Made by a program: the position numbers and the translations under genes. The notes beneath the pieces are model-generated. The model saw only the letters and a program-made list of their open reading frames with translations, did no database searches and was not told where the DNA came from. 64,000 nucleotides of DNA from assembly GCF_932526225.1 (NCBI RefSeq), contig NC_064045.1, positions 9,294,022 to 9,358,021 of the forward strand. Direction: 5' to 3'. Position 1 is the first letter of the stretch, and each line of letters opens with the position of its first letter. Source of the stretch: Nematostella vectensis (lineage: Eukaryota; Cnidaria; Anthozoa; Actiniaria; Edwardsiidae). Of this stretch, positions 35,585 through 46,290 are shown one piece after another.

Positions 35585-35786
35585 CAATGGTTGCTTGTTC
35601 GTAGCTCGGAATTCGGCTGTCCTGAGAGGGGACGAGTAAAGCGTTTTTTTTTTTAAATGTTGTCAATAAAATTGCCTTAACACTTAGAACATGCCTTAAT
35701 TTTATTGACAACATTTCACAAAAAAAACGCTTTACTCGTCCCCTCTCAGAACAGCCGAATTCCGAGCTACGAACAAGCAACCATTG
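35585..35786. repeat. Perfect-looking hairpin, 89-bp arms, 24-bp loop
   Basis: Left arm 35585-35673 ('CAATGGTTGCTTGTTCGTAG' to 'TGTCAATAAAATT') is the inverse of 35698-35786. I see only small differences, in the A/T run and one G/A change. Even the loop repeats GCCTTA. No coding content. Confidence 0.9.
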
Positions 35787-36515
35787 GTAAGATTTAACTT
35801 AGTTTTCTCTTTATTGATATAAGATATTATCCTTATAATTGCTACGATATCTTAACGAGAAAACGAGAAAACGAGCACAATGCACAAAGTATAGGACATG
35901 TGATTTTGCACATAATTTACAATCTTATACACAAAATGTGCGTAAGCCAATAAAAATTCAACGCTGCCTCCAGACATTGACTTTAATCGTCTCGAATAAA
36001 CAAAGGTTAACACATAGCAACGGGTCAGGTGTTATTAGGGCACTTGAAGGTGTAATTTGAGCTTTGAGCTGCGGGCTTGTTTTATTTGAGCCCCGCAAAA
36101 TTGTTAATTTTTCATCCTAAAAGTGGTTGGAAAAACCCTTAATACACCCAGAATTGACAAACTACACTTGTAGTCACTTAACAAATCGTTACCCCAGTTG
36201 CTGGACGTGATTTCGTAAAAGAAGAGAAAGAATCTGCAGCCGATAAATGAAGACCTGATGCCAAGACTGCCAAGATGCCAAGACTGCCAAGATGCCAACG
36301 ACTTCTGGACATTGGAAATATTTTACTTAGACTGTATAAATATTTTACTTAGACTGAACTCCTTCTGTGCTCTGTTTTCCTTTAGGTATTTTTGGGTTAA
36401 TATTTCTATACAGTTTTTTTTTCATTACTTTGGTTTCGTTGGTTGCCTTGTCGTTAAATTAATTTCGCGCCAAAATCTTGCTCAGGTTTTGGTGGCAACT
36501 GTTTGGCAAATCTAT

Positions 36516-36695
36516 CAGGGGCGTAGCCAGGGGGGTGGCCTATGGCAGCCAAAACTACAGTAAATGTATGAGACATTATCTAAAATACAGGGAAAAATGC
36601 CTTGTAATTCCCTTTTGGGCCCCCTCCTGTTATCAAAGGTCCACTTTTTAGGATAACCCCCCCCCCCCCCAAGAAAAATCCTGGGTACGCGCCTG
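36516..36695. mobile_element. MITE, 'CAGG..CGTA' family, copy 3 (short)
   Basis: Starts 'CAGGGGCGTAGCCAGG' and ends 'CCTGGGTACGCGCCTG'. It shares 'AGGTCCACTTTTT' and 'CCCAAGAAAAATCCTGGGTA' with the longer copies at 11561 and 51417. Confidence 0.7.
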
Positions 36696-37019
36696 GGTAT
36701 TAATAAATCACGTCATTAAACCCACAAGAATAACTAAACATTCTAAAAGTCGCTAATTGACCATCTTATTACAAAAGTCCCGAAATAGAATAGCTCACTG
36801 TGATGTGCTCTTTTGCCCATCAATAAACGACCATGACGCTCCTTATGCAACAGTTAATATACGTGTCAAAAGGTTTTCCCCCTCGCTACAAATATATCCG
36901 TAACGAGAGGAACTTTGATGAGGAAAAATTTAAAGCGGATGCGGATTCTCTTCCACTTGACATTATGTGTATGGCGTTTATTCCACCGACGACATGGTTG
37001 AGAAGTGTATACCCTTCTG

Positions 37020-37233
37020 TTAAGCCCGGCGCACATGGTAAGCAAAACTTCAAGCGTGCAATTTGCTCACTGCCTCGCGAGGCCAAAAACTCACCGTGTG
37101 CGGACGTCGATCGAACCAAATTACGTCTCGCGAGCAACTGAGGCAAAATTCTATCCTGCTTGAACCGCGAGTTTCTGCTTGCGAGACAGTGAGCAAAGTG
37201 CATGCGTATGGCTCACCGTGTGCGCCGGCCTTA
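37020..37233. mobile_element. MITE with 'TTAAGSCCGGCGCACA' ends
   Basis: Left 'TTAAGCCCGGCGCACATGGT' and right, inverted, 'TTAAGGCCGGCGCACACGGT'. About 214 bp, with sub-terminal 'CACCGTGTGCG' repeats. Confidence 0.7.
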
Positions 37234-37291
37234 AGATCGAATTGATAGGCACGCACCTACTAATAAACAGGGTTAAAGTAACACGCCCCCT

Positions 37292-39269
37292 TGTATCACC
37301 GCTTAATGTAACAACTGCCGCTTAATGTAACACTAACGCTTAATGTAACAAAAATCGCCGCTTAATGTAACACTAACGCTTAATGTAACAACAAATCAAC
37401 GCTTAATGTAATAAAACAGTTTTAACTGTTTTAGCGTTAAAACGCTAAATGTAACAAATTTTCAACGCTTAATGTAATAATGGGCTTAACGTTTAATGTA
37501 AGAACACTCGAAGCTTAATGTAATAACCATGAATTTGGATATAGAATTTGGATAGATTTTGAAAGAACAATTCGCAAGACACCCCAACTTTGGGAAAAGT
37601 CGTCTTAGCGTTATAAGGGTGTAACGGGGGGTCATTTAGCGTTGCATCATCAATGATGTCATCACAAATACGAATATCAATATCTTGAGCTAAGGGAGTT
37701 GTGGCACGATCAAACTTAGGACAAGTTGTCTTGAGGTCAAGGGGGGGTCAACAAAAGGAACACGTGAAATTACGGTCATTAATGACGTCATCATAACTAG
37801 GAAAATCATATCCTGAGCTACGAGAGTTGTGACACGACCAAACTTAGGACAAGTTGTCTTGAGGTCAAGGGGGGGGGTCAACAAAATGGACACGTGATAT
37901 GACGTCATTAATTACGTCATCATAACTAGCAAAATCCTATCTTGAGCTACGAGAGTTGTGACACGACCAAACTTAGGCCAAGTTGTCTTGAGGTCAAAGG
38001 GGGTCCAGCAAAATGGACACGTGACATGACGTCATTTATTACGTCATCATAACTAGGAAAAATTATATCTTGAGCTACGAGAGTTGGGACACGACCAAAC
38101 TTAGGACAAGTTTTCTTGAGGTCAAAATCATCCGATGATCTGTCGTCCCTTAGGGCCCTTTAGAAAATCTGTTCACCGGCAAACTTCCTGTTAAACCTTG
38201 TAAGATTTCCTCTTAAATTGAGAATGAATAACGTGATTGAGGTGTCTTAGAAGGCCTTTCCATTTTGATCATCTTTAAAAAAAACGCTAAACAGACAAGG
38301 TATTACATGCTAAGAGCACGTTGGGGTTATGTCTTTTGCGAGCCGATCATTTTGAAGGAACATTTGACGATCCGGAAAGAACCAAGCACTCGAGAATTAA
38401 ACTAGCCAAGTATGTCCGACAATTGCGAGTCGATGAACGATTGCGATTCAAAAACTACTTCCCCTAAAATTATCCGACGAAATTAGGTTAAATTTGTTAC
38501 CGACAAATGTCGCCTTTTTTGTTTTATGTTTAATTGCACAGCGCGGGTAGAATAAAAAAAAAACCTCTGATCGGTCCTTACTTGATTGTCATTTAAAACA
38601 AATTTATACCAGGGCGGAAACCTAACGATTGTTGAAATGTGTGACTACATCCGTACAGGCATACGGAGTTGATTGTTGATTGACAAGTTTTCAACCACAC
38701 CAGCTATACACTGTCTTGCAAAAATCGAAGATTATTAGCTGTCTTCTCGCACTTGAATCACGACATTTAGTAAAGCAGTGCCAGATACAGTGGCACAATT
38801 CTCGGGCGATACGTGAGTGTCCGGAGGCTGGTAAAAACGCATGGCTCATCCAGTGGTCTTGCCATTGAAGTGATGTTCATAACTACTTCTTCGGTGACAT
38901 CACATATCACATGACTACCCCCTTGACACCTACATGACATTTTCCAAGTGTGGTTGCCCGATGTTTCTATCCCGAGATATGAGTATTTTCGTGTTAATGA
39001 CGTCATCGATGACGTCACACCTCACATGACTATTTATGCAACCCCCTTGACACCTACATGACATTTTCTAAGTGTGTCTGTCCGACGATGTTTCTATCCG
39101 AGATATGAGTATTTTCGTCCTTAGTTAAATTTATATGGTTATTACATAAGCGTCGAGTGTTCTTACATTATGCGTTAAGTCCGTTATATTACATTAAGCG
39201 TTGATTTGTTGTTACATTAAGCGTTAGTGTTACATTAAGCGGCAGTTGTTACATTAAGCGGTGATACAC
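37292..39269. mobile_element. Inverted-repeat element with iteron-array ends, about 2 kb
   Basis: Both ends are arrays of 'CGCTTAATGTAACA' in opposite orientation: about eight to ten units at 37297-37525 on the plus strand, about six at 39140-39262 on the minus strand, in the same order of variants and spacers. The interior has four 120-130-bp repeats at 37640-38125 and two at 38880-39115, rich in 'TGACGTCAT'. No coding frame. It is not a type I can name. Confidence 0.75.
37640..38125. repeat. Internal tandem repeat, about 125 bp, four copies, with CRE-like sites
   Basis: Unit contains 'GAGCTACGAGAGTTGTGACA', 'CGACCAAACTTAGGACAAGT', 'TGTCTTGAGGTCAAGGGGG', 'AAAATGGACACGTGA' and 'TGACGTCATTA..ACGTCATCATAACTA'. 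Confidence 0.8.
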
Positions 39270-39282
39270 CCCTGCTCCATGG

Positions 39283-39866
39283 ATGGCTGACACATCAACA
39301 AGAGAAGAGCAACGAAAACGGGACGAGTTGCGAAAGAAAGCCCATCAAACCAACAATGCCGATGATTGGGCTGCTTTTAGCTGTACGAAGCCCCCTCAAG
39401 TTGGCGGTCGGCAAGGTAAGAAAATGATCTTTCGCTTGAATCTGTACTCTCATCAACTCTCATCAAAACGCCCCAAACAAAATATGGAAAACCATTCATC
39501 GTATTCTCTATTCTAATCTCAACCCTTTAAGAACTGATCCGGAAAGTCTGAACAATTTCTCTAACACGACAGCTTAGCGTACTCTATGTACCCAGGATGA
39601 TAACAACGAATGAACTTATTGAAAACCTACAAGACCATAGCAGCTCTGTCGAAGGTATTTGAGAGACTGAGAGACTCGTTCTTGAACAAGTCGTTTCTTT
39701 TATTGACCACTTCAAGCTCTTTGTAGACAACATGTCTGGATTTCGGAAGGGTCACTCAACGACCACGGCCCTACTAGGCATCAAGGACGAACTAATTCGA
39801 GCTATGAAACGCGGCGAAATAACTTTGATGGTATTAGCCGATTACTCTAAAGCGTTTGACACTTGT
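39283..39866 (+). pseudogene. LINE reverse-transcriptase fragment
   Basis: 39283 onward gives a linker-like STREEQRKRDELRKKAHQT and NADDWAAF. After frameshifts, 39640-39866 gives FIDHFKLFVDNMSGFRKGHS, then TALLGIKDELIRAM and LADYSKAFDT, the start of RT motif A. It stops at the junction with the LTR-like element. The intervening region is damaged by stops. Confidence 0.75.
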
Positions 39867-41039
39867 AACCGTCGGAACTTGACATTTACCGTGCGGTAAA
39901 TGTAGAAACAAATGCAATACTGAAGGCAAAACTAAGACCCCACACTCAAACAATCTCTTGCATTAACGTCGGGACGAATGCTGCGGGTAACCAGTCCATC
40001 TCTCGTCACTCCCCGACCATGCAAGGGCAAGCAGACTTGACCAACACCCCTGAAGCTTCCGTCTTTTCTTCTCGTCGTGACCTTTTGCGTACTTTCCACC
40101 GCTCTCATTACGTTACAACATCGCGCTCGCGTCACTTGAAAATGTCAACACCCTGTCGCGCGTCAAACCAACCTTATCTTTTGTAGAACCGTTCGTCCCT
40201 CTGGCGCTCCTCGTTGCGATCCTCGCAGGGCCACCAGAGTACGTCTCGCGTCTGGGCCAGCCTGCATGACCAGTCTGTTGAGAACCGTTGTAACAAAAAC
40301 TTACTTACACACAAACTAAAAACTTAATGAAAACCTACGCCATAGAATCGACTTGCATCCCACTTCTGACACCAAAATGTAACCGTTGGAACTTGACATT
40401 TACCGTGCGGTTAAGAAAAATGTAGAAACAAATGCAATACTGAAGGCAAAACTATCAGGTTCTGACACCAGCCAAAAAGTAGGCAAAAATAAATGAAATG
40501 AAACGAAAACGATCGAGCGAAAAAAACTAACAGATACTGTAAAAACAGCCGCTCTTATACTCTCTTGGGGACGCGCATTTTTCTAGGGACGCTAACATTT
40601 ACTACAGCTCAAATTACTCAGCGTCCATTGTCCTGTCAAATTTAGAAACTAATCTTCCTGGGAAATGGTAAAGGACGCTAAACTTGAGTCAATTATCACT
40701 ATCAAGCTATTGATACTAATCTAAAGGAATTTGTAAACATATACATTAAATCAATGTTCTTTTTGTACTTTGATTGTTTTTTTTCATGGGGTCACATCCA
40801 CCCCTGCTTTTCTGTGCTTACTAACAGGACAAACAAACATCTTTTTATCACGGTAAGAAAACAGGATATGATTAATTTGAGCACGTTGAAAGTAAATTCC
40901 TAAACGTGTACGGATCGAATTAGAATCACGTTTGAGAAACAATCCGTAAAATACGTAAAACAATTATAATCGCAATCCAAAAATCGCTTACTTAAAATCT
41001 TTGCAAAATCTAAAATAACCCAAAATACCACCCGGTCAC
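39867..41039 (-). mobile_element. Degraded LTR retrotransposon remnant
   Basis: A 65-base segment at 39867-39931 repeats at 40378-40448 ('TGTAACCGTYGGAACTTGAC' to 'GAAGGCAAAACT'). On the minus strand the right-hand copy ends in CA and is followed by 'TGGTGTCAGAAGTGGGAT', the form of a primer-binding site. The LTR would run to about 41039, where plus-strand 'CCGGTCACA' supplies the TG start. 39932-40375 would be leader and gag-like sequence. Most of the internal region and of the left LTR is gone. Confidence 0.55.
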
Positions 41040-41216
41040 ACACTTTTACTGTAACTTTAGTTCTGTTTTACTAAAAATGCATGAACTTGGTTTTTCAAAA
41101 CAATTTCTTCTACAATATCTTTCAGGCCGGAAACATTTCGTTCGAATTGATGACAAGTCACAAACTTTGGAGTTTCTTTGGAGATCCATATTATAATCAT
41201 TAATATCTATATCGTG

Positions 41217-41490
41217 GGCCCATAGTAACAACGGGTCACGGGTTCATAGCAACAACGGATCACGGGTTCATAGCAACAACGAATCACGGGTTCATAGCAA
41301 CAACGGATCACGGGTTCATAGCGACAACAAGTCTTGGGCCCATAGTTACAACGGGTCACGGGTTTATAGCAACAGCGGGTCACAGGTTCATAGCAACAGC
41401 GGGTCACGGGTTCATAGCAACAGCGGGTCACGGGTTCATAGCAACAGCGGGTCACAGGTTCATAGCAACAGCGGGTCACGGCTTATAGCA
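41217..41490. repeat. 24-bp minisatellite, about eleven copies
   Basis: Unit 'GGTTCATAGCAACAGCGGGT' plus 'CACG'. Early units differ ('ACAACGGATCACGGG', 'GGGCCCATAGTTACAAC'). The unit matches the outer part of the adjacent palindrome arm ('GGTTCATAGCAACAAACGGG'). Confidence 0.9.
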
Positions 41491-41526
41491 TTCACGGGCC
41501 ATGGTTCATAAAAACCAACTGTCAAG

Positions 41527-41822
41527 GTTAACCGCTACCACGTCCGATGGTTCATAGCAACAAACGGGCCAGGCTATAGCAGTAAAGGGTACTTTAGATC
41601 CACGACGCCGGCGCAAGAGGACGCCTGCTCGCGTACGTTCAATTGTGTGCGCGCGCTGATTTTTGCTCTGTCGTCGACATTGGCAAAAATCAGCGCGCGT
41701 ACACAATTGAACGTACGCGAGCAGGCGTCCTCTTGCGCCGGCGTCGTGGATCTAAAGCACCCTTTACTTCTATAGCCTGGCCCGTTTGTTGCTATGAACC
41801 ATCGGACGTGGTAGCGGTGAAC
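41527..41822. repeat. Palindromic element, 140-bp arms, 16-bp loop
   Basis: Left arm 41527-41666 ('GTTAACCGCTACCACGTCCG' inward to 'GCGCTGATTTTTGC') is the inverse of 41683-41822. I see only a few mismatches. Likely a hairpin MITE or foldback element. Confidence 0.9.
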
Positions 41823-43828
41823 AAGTTTCCCAAAATAAGGTCTGGTTAACTTCGGGTAGCTTGAAGTTTTGCATATAGGTTCTTTACGTTAACATATCAA
41901 AAAGTGTTTTTGTCTAATGGAATCGGCTTCGAGATATGAGGCTTAAAGTGCAATTTTCAAATGTTCAATGTATGAATCCTCCTCGTTTTTAGGGAGAAGT
42001 AGGGCTGTAATCAGAAATTAAGCCAACTTTGCTCGCTTATATCTAAATTTCTTATCTTCTAAATTTCTTTAAAATTTGGATTTGGTCAGAGGAACTCCTT
42101 GTATGCGGAATCTTGAACATATATAATTGAGAATTGGAAAATTTTATGCCATTTTTTGCCCTGTCAGTGTCGCCTTCAGTGAAAAATCCGCATGTTTCCG
42201 TACACTTCACAAAACGTTCGAGGTGGCCACGTTAGCTCGAGTCGCATCAAAGGCGAACATACGCAAAAACATGAAATGCCGTCATGAACAGGACGCGACG
42301 CCATAAAAAAAAGGGGACCCAAGCAATCAAACGTGCGCTTGCGCGGTGAGGTTCTCACCATGTCGACCCGATAGAGGGATGCTGATAGGGGGTGTATGGG
42401 AGAAAATAGGCTTTTCATATAGAAATGGTGTTTTTAGGGTTTCGCAGAAAGAGGCGCTAATAGCCAACGTTTCTAGATTATTTAATGCTTTCAACATCTA
42501 AACAAAACACTTTTAAAATTTGTTATTCGAGACTTTGTTATACAATGGAATACTTACGAAGCGCTCCGTTAATCCATTCAAGATGAAATTCAATACTCAA
42601 AAAAATGATTTTTCAATAATTTGTCTATATACTTATATTTGTCTCCTGATTACAAAAATGTGTTTCTTTTTAAAATCGAACGAATATTAAATATTTTATG
42701 GATTTTCCTTATTTTTCTCGGCTTGACCCCGAAAAACACTACAAAATTTGAACCAAGTATCGCTACCTGCAGCGCGAAAAATAAACAGCGCAGAAACACA
42801 ACAGCACCACAGGAGGCAACCAGGATAGATGCTCTCAATAGTATTTTAATCTCGGCTTAATCCAGTTAAAATAGAATATTTGACAGATTTTCTCAAATAT
42901 AGCCTCGCATCCATCATTTTGCACGATCGTCAAACCGACAAATTGAGGCCTTAAAAGTCGCATCTGGTACATTGCTCTATCAAAAAAGGTCATTTTTCCT
43001 GAAAAGACAGTCACTTACTTGCCTAGAATCTGAAATAAAATTTTGGGGATAATAAAATCCAGAGCGCTGAGAGCGCCAAGAAGATACAACACTTCACAGG
43101 TTATTGACCTTTCAAACTTGGGCTAACTGTGACATCAACAGCTGAATTGGAAAGGAAATTTGGCTTTGGCCGACGCTCCCACTTCGAAACAACGCTGAAA
43201 ACAAATTTGAGGACCAATAAATATGTGTGTTATCACTTGCATTCTTCGTTGTGCGAGATGATTTAGGCAAAACACGTATTTGAATAGATTATAACTAGTC
43301 TTGCGTAATGTATGTGTCCAAACAATTCGTAACATAGATCAAAACAACAAATTAAGTGGTATCGAATTTTCCTCACCTCAGCTTGGGAAAGTACTTGATA
43401 GGCATCGTTTTTTATCAATGCTTGTTCCTCTACAAACGCATAAAATTCCTTTTAACTCGCTTCGGCTTGCGATCTCGGGATGTTTTTCATGGTGCTTCCA
43501 CGTGACCGGCAGTGCACACAGGAGTCCCAAAGTTTCTCAAACACAATGCAAAAAAAGAGAGAAAACAGAAAAAGCGACTCATCAAAAAATCTGATTTCTT
43601 ATTTTGGAATAGAATAAAATAAATAATGTCCAATCGTAAGGATTGCTTGAAATTGTAAGCCATCGAAGTTATCGAATGATGGATTTTATTTCAATGCGGA
43701 GCGGAAGTTACACATCTTGTGTGAAATTGAAAGTTGGTAATAAACAGAAGTTTTTCATACCAGTACCAGGTACGTTCTATGAGTGTTTATACACTGGTTT
43801 CTTCTTGCTGTCCGTTTTGCACAGTTTT

Positions 43829-44006
43829 AGTGAGAATATGGCTTTTTGCTCGTACTCTCAGTTCGTAGGTGGGGAGTGTTGCGCTAGTCAAGACAACCCT
43901 GGTATAGTGCGGTGCCTGAAAATCACAAAGTGCACACAAGACATCAAGAAGCATCTCCGTTCCTTAGGGGTGAGAGATTCACCAAAGCTGGTTCTGGCCG
44001 GTGCAG
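43829..44006 (+). pseudogene. Exon-like Cys-rich segment in the left foldback arm
   Basis: Bounded by an acceptor-like 'TTGCTGTCCGTTTTGCACAG' and a donor 'GGTGCAGGTAAAAC'. The open frame gives NMAFCSYSQFVGGECCASQD, then NPGIVRCLKITKCTQDIKKH. The right arm keeps the same protein string with about nine changes. The cysteines suggest a secreted peptide segment, but I do not recognise the family. It may be a captured gene exon. Confidence 0.35.
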
Positions 44007-44379
44007 GTAAAACATTTTTAACATTGACGCACTATGAATAACCACTTTTTAAAACCTACAGTTTGATTTGCTGTTCAGGTAATGTCTGTGTCCAAACAAT
44101 TCGTGGCATTCAGCTTGGGAAAGCACTAGATAGGCATCGTGTTTTTTATCAATGTCCGTTATTGTTTAGTCATTGCTGTGAAATTGTATCCGAAGTATAC
44201 AAAATATATTAACAAAAACTGATAGCAAGGAATTTTCTAAAAACGGACACAAAATATCACAATAGTTTGAAAGCCCCAAAAATTAATGTATATGTCACAG
44301 AGGAAATCATTCTGTACAGTACACAATCAGATCTACATGGAAGAATCTAGCGCTCTATGGGGGGGGGATCTGGCTTTTG

Positions 44380-45885
44380 TGCTGTCCACGGGGTGTTTGG
44401 TTCTGGCGCTTCCCACCGTGATATCTGACTTTAGCTCTGTCGATAAGGAAATCTGGTTTTGACACTGTCCACGTGGGGATCTTGCTCTGGCGCTGTCCAC
44501 GGGGGGATCTTGCTCTGGCGCTGTCCACGGGGGTTTCTTGATGTGGCGCTGTCCACGAGGGGATTTGGCTCTGGTGCTGTCCACGTGGGGATCTGGCTTT
44601 TGCGCTGTCTACGGGTTATCTGGCTCTGGCGCTTCCCACCGTGATATCTGGCTTTAGCTCTGTTGATAAGGAAATCTGGTTTTGGCACTGTCCACGGGGG
44701 TCTTGCTCTGGCGCTGTCCACGGGGGGACCTTGCTCTGGCACTGTCCACGTGGGGATCTTGCTCTGGTGCTGTCCACTGGGGATCTTGCTCTTGTCCACG
44801 TGGGGATTTGGCTCTGGTGATGTCCACGTGGGTATCTGGCTCTGGCTCTGTCCACCATGATATCTGGCTCTGCCTTTGTCAATAAGGAAATCTGGTTCTG
44901 GCGCTGTCCACGGGGGTTTCTTGCTGTGCCGCTGCCCACGGGGTTTCTTGCTCTGGCGCTGTCCACGGGGGTTTCTTGATGTGGCGCTGTCCACGTGGGG
45001 ATTTGGCTCTGGTGCTGTCCACGTGGGGATCTGGCTTTTGCGCTGTCCACGGGGTATCTGGCTCTGGCGCTTCCCACCGTGATATCTGGCTTTAGCTCTG
45101 TCGATAAGGAAATCTGGTTTTGGCACTGTCCACGGGGGGTCTTGCTCTGGCGCTGTCCACGGGGGGACCTTGCTCTGGCACTGTCCACGAGGGGATTTGG
45201 CTCTGGTGCTGTCCACTGGGGATCTTGCTCTTGTCCACGGGGGGATCTGGCTCTTGCGATGTCCACGGGGGTATCTGTCTCTGGCGCTGTCCACCGTGGT
45301 ATCTGGCTCTGGCTCTGTCAACAAGGAAATCTTGATCAGGCGCCGTCCACGGGGGGATCTTGCTCTGGCGCTGTCCACGGGGGGACCGGCTTTGGCGCTA
45401 TCCACGGGGGGATATGGTTCGGGCGCTGTCCACGGGGGTTATGGTTCGGAGGTTCTCGCTCTGGCGCTGTCCACGGGGGGATCTGGCTTTGGCCCTGTAA
45501 ACAGGAAAATCTGGATCTGGCGCTGTCCACGGGGGATCTTGCTCTTGTCCACGGGGGGATCTGGCTCTAGCGATGTCCACGGGAATATCTGGCTTTGGCG
45601 CTGTCCACCGTGGTATCTGGCTTTGGCTCTGTCAACAAGGAAATCTTGATCAGGCGCCGTCCACGGGGGGTCTTGCTCTGGCGCTGTCCACGGGGGGACC
45701 GGCTTTGGCGCTATCCACGGGGGATATGGTTCGGGCGCTGTCCACGGGGGTTATGGTTCGGAGGTTCTCGCTCTGGCGCTGTCCACGGGGGGATCTGGCT
45801 CTGGCGCTGTAAACAGGAAAATCTGGATCTGGCGCTGTCCACGGGATATCTGGATCTTGCGCTGTCCACGGATATCCCACTTTCC
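44380..45885. repeat. 30-bp minisatellite, about 1.5 kb, with higher-order copies
   Basis: Unit 'CTGGCGCTGTCCACGGGGGG' plus 'ATCTTGCT'. Larger blocks recur, for example 'AGCTCTGTCGATAAGGAAAT' near 44430, 44660 and 45095, and 'GATCAGGCGCCGTCCACG' near 45335 and 45650. Because units are mostly 30 bp (or multiples of three), all long frames here on both strands are repeat translation. Confidence 0.92.
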
Positions 45886-46099
45886 GCTTAGCCCGGCTCC
45901 GGTGACTGGTCAAAATACTAGGCAGCAGCAATTTTTACGATTACTGCGCCATCTGATGCGCCATGTGCATCGCGGTGGCTTGGGCAGATAGGGAGCTTTG
46001 TGTATTTTCCTTCAGGTTCAAACAAACCTGGACAGCAAATCAAACTGTATAAAAAGTGGTTATTCATGAGCGTCAATGTTTAAATTGTTTTACCTGCAC

Positions 46100-46290
46100 T
46101 GGCCAGAAGCAGCTTTGCATTGTAATTTAGCGATAAAACGGAGATGCTTCTTGATATCTTGAGTGCAGTTTGTGATATTCACGCACTGCACTATATTAGG
46201 GTTGTCTTGACTTGCGAAACACGCCCCGCCTACGAACTGAGAGTATGAGCAAAAAGCCATATTCATTAAAACTGTGCAAAACGGACAGCA
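46100..46290 (-). pseudogene. Exon-like Cys-rich segment, right foldback arm copy
   Basis: Inverse copy of the segment at 43829-44006. The frame reads NMAFCSYSQFVGGACFASQD and then NPNIVQCVNITNCTQDIKKH, with the same acceptor-like and GTGCAGGTAAAAC donor-like borders. Confidence 0.35.

Noticed and set aside
35301-35639. 112-codon frame overlapping the 35.6-kb hairpin
   Set aside because: Part of it is hairpin arm and the rest lacks similarity; the frame is most likely chance.
44333-45931. Many long frames on both strands (up to 324 codons)
   Set aside because: Translations of the 30-bp minisatellite; the periodic sequence is open in several frames at once.
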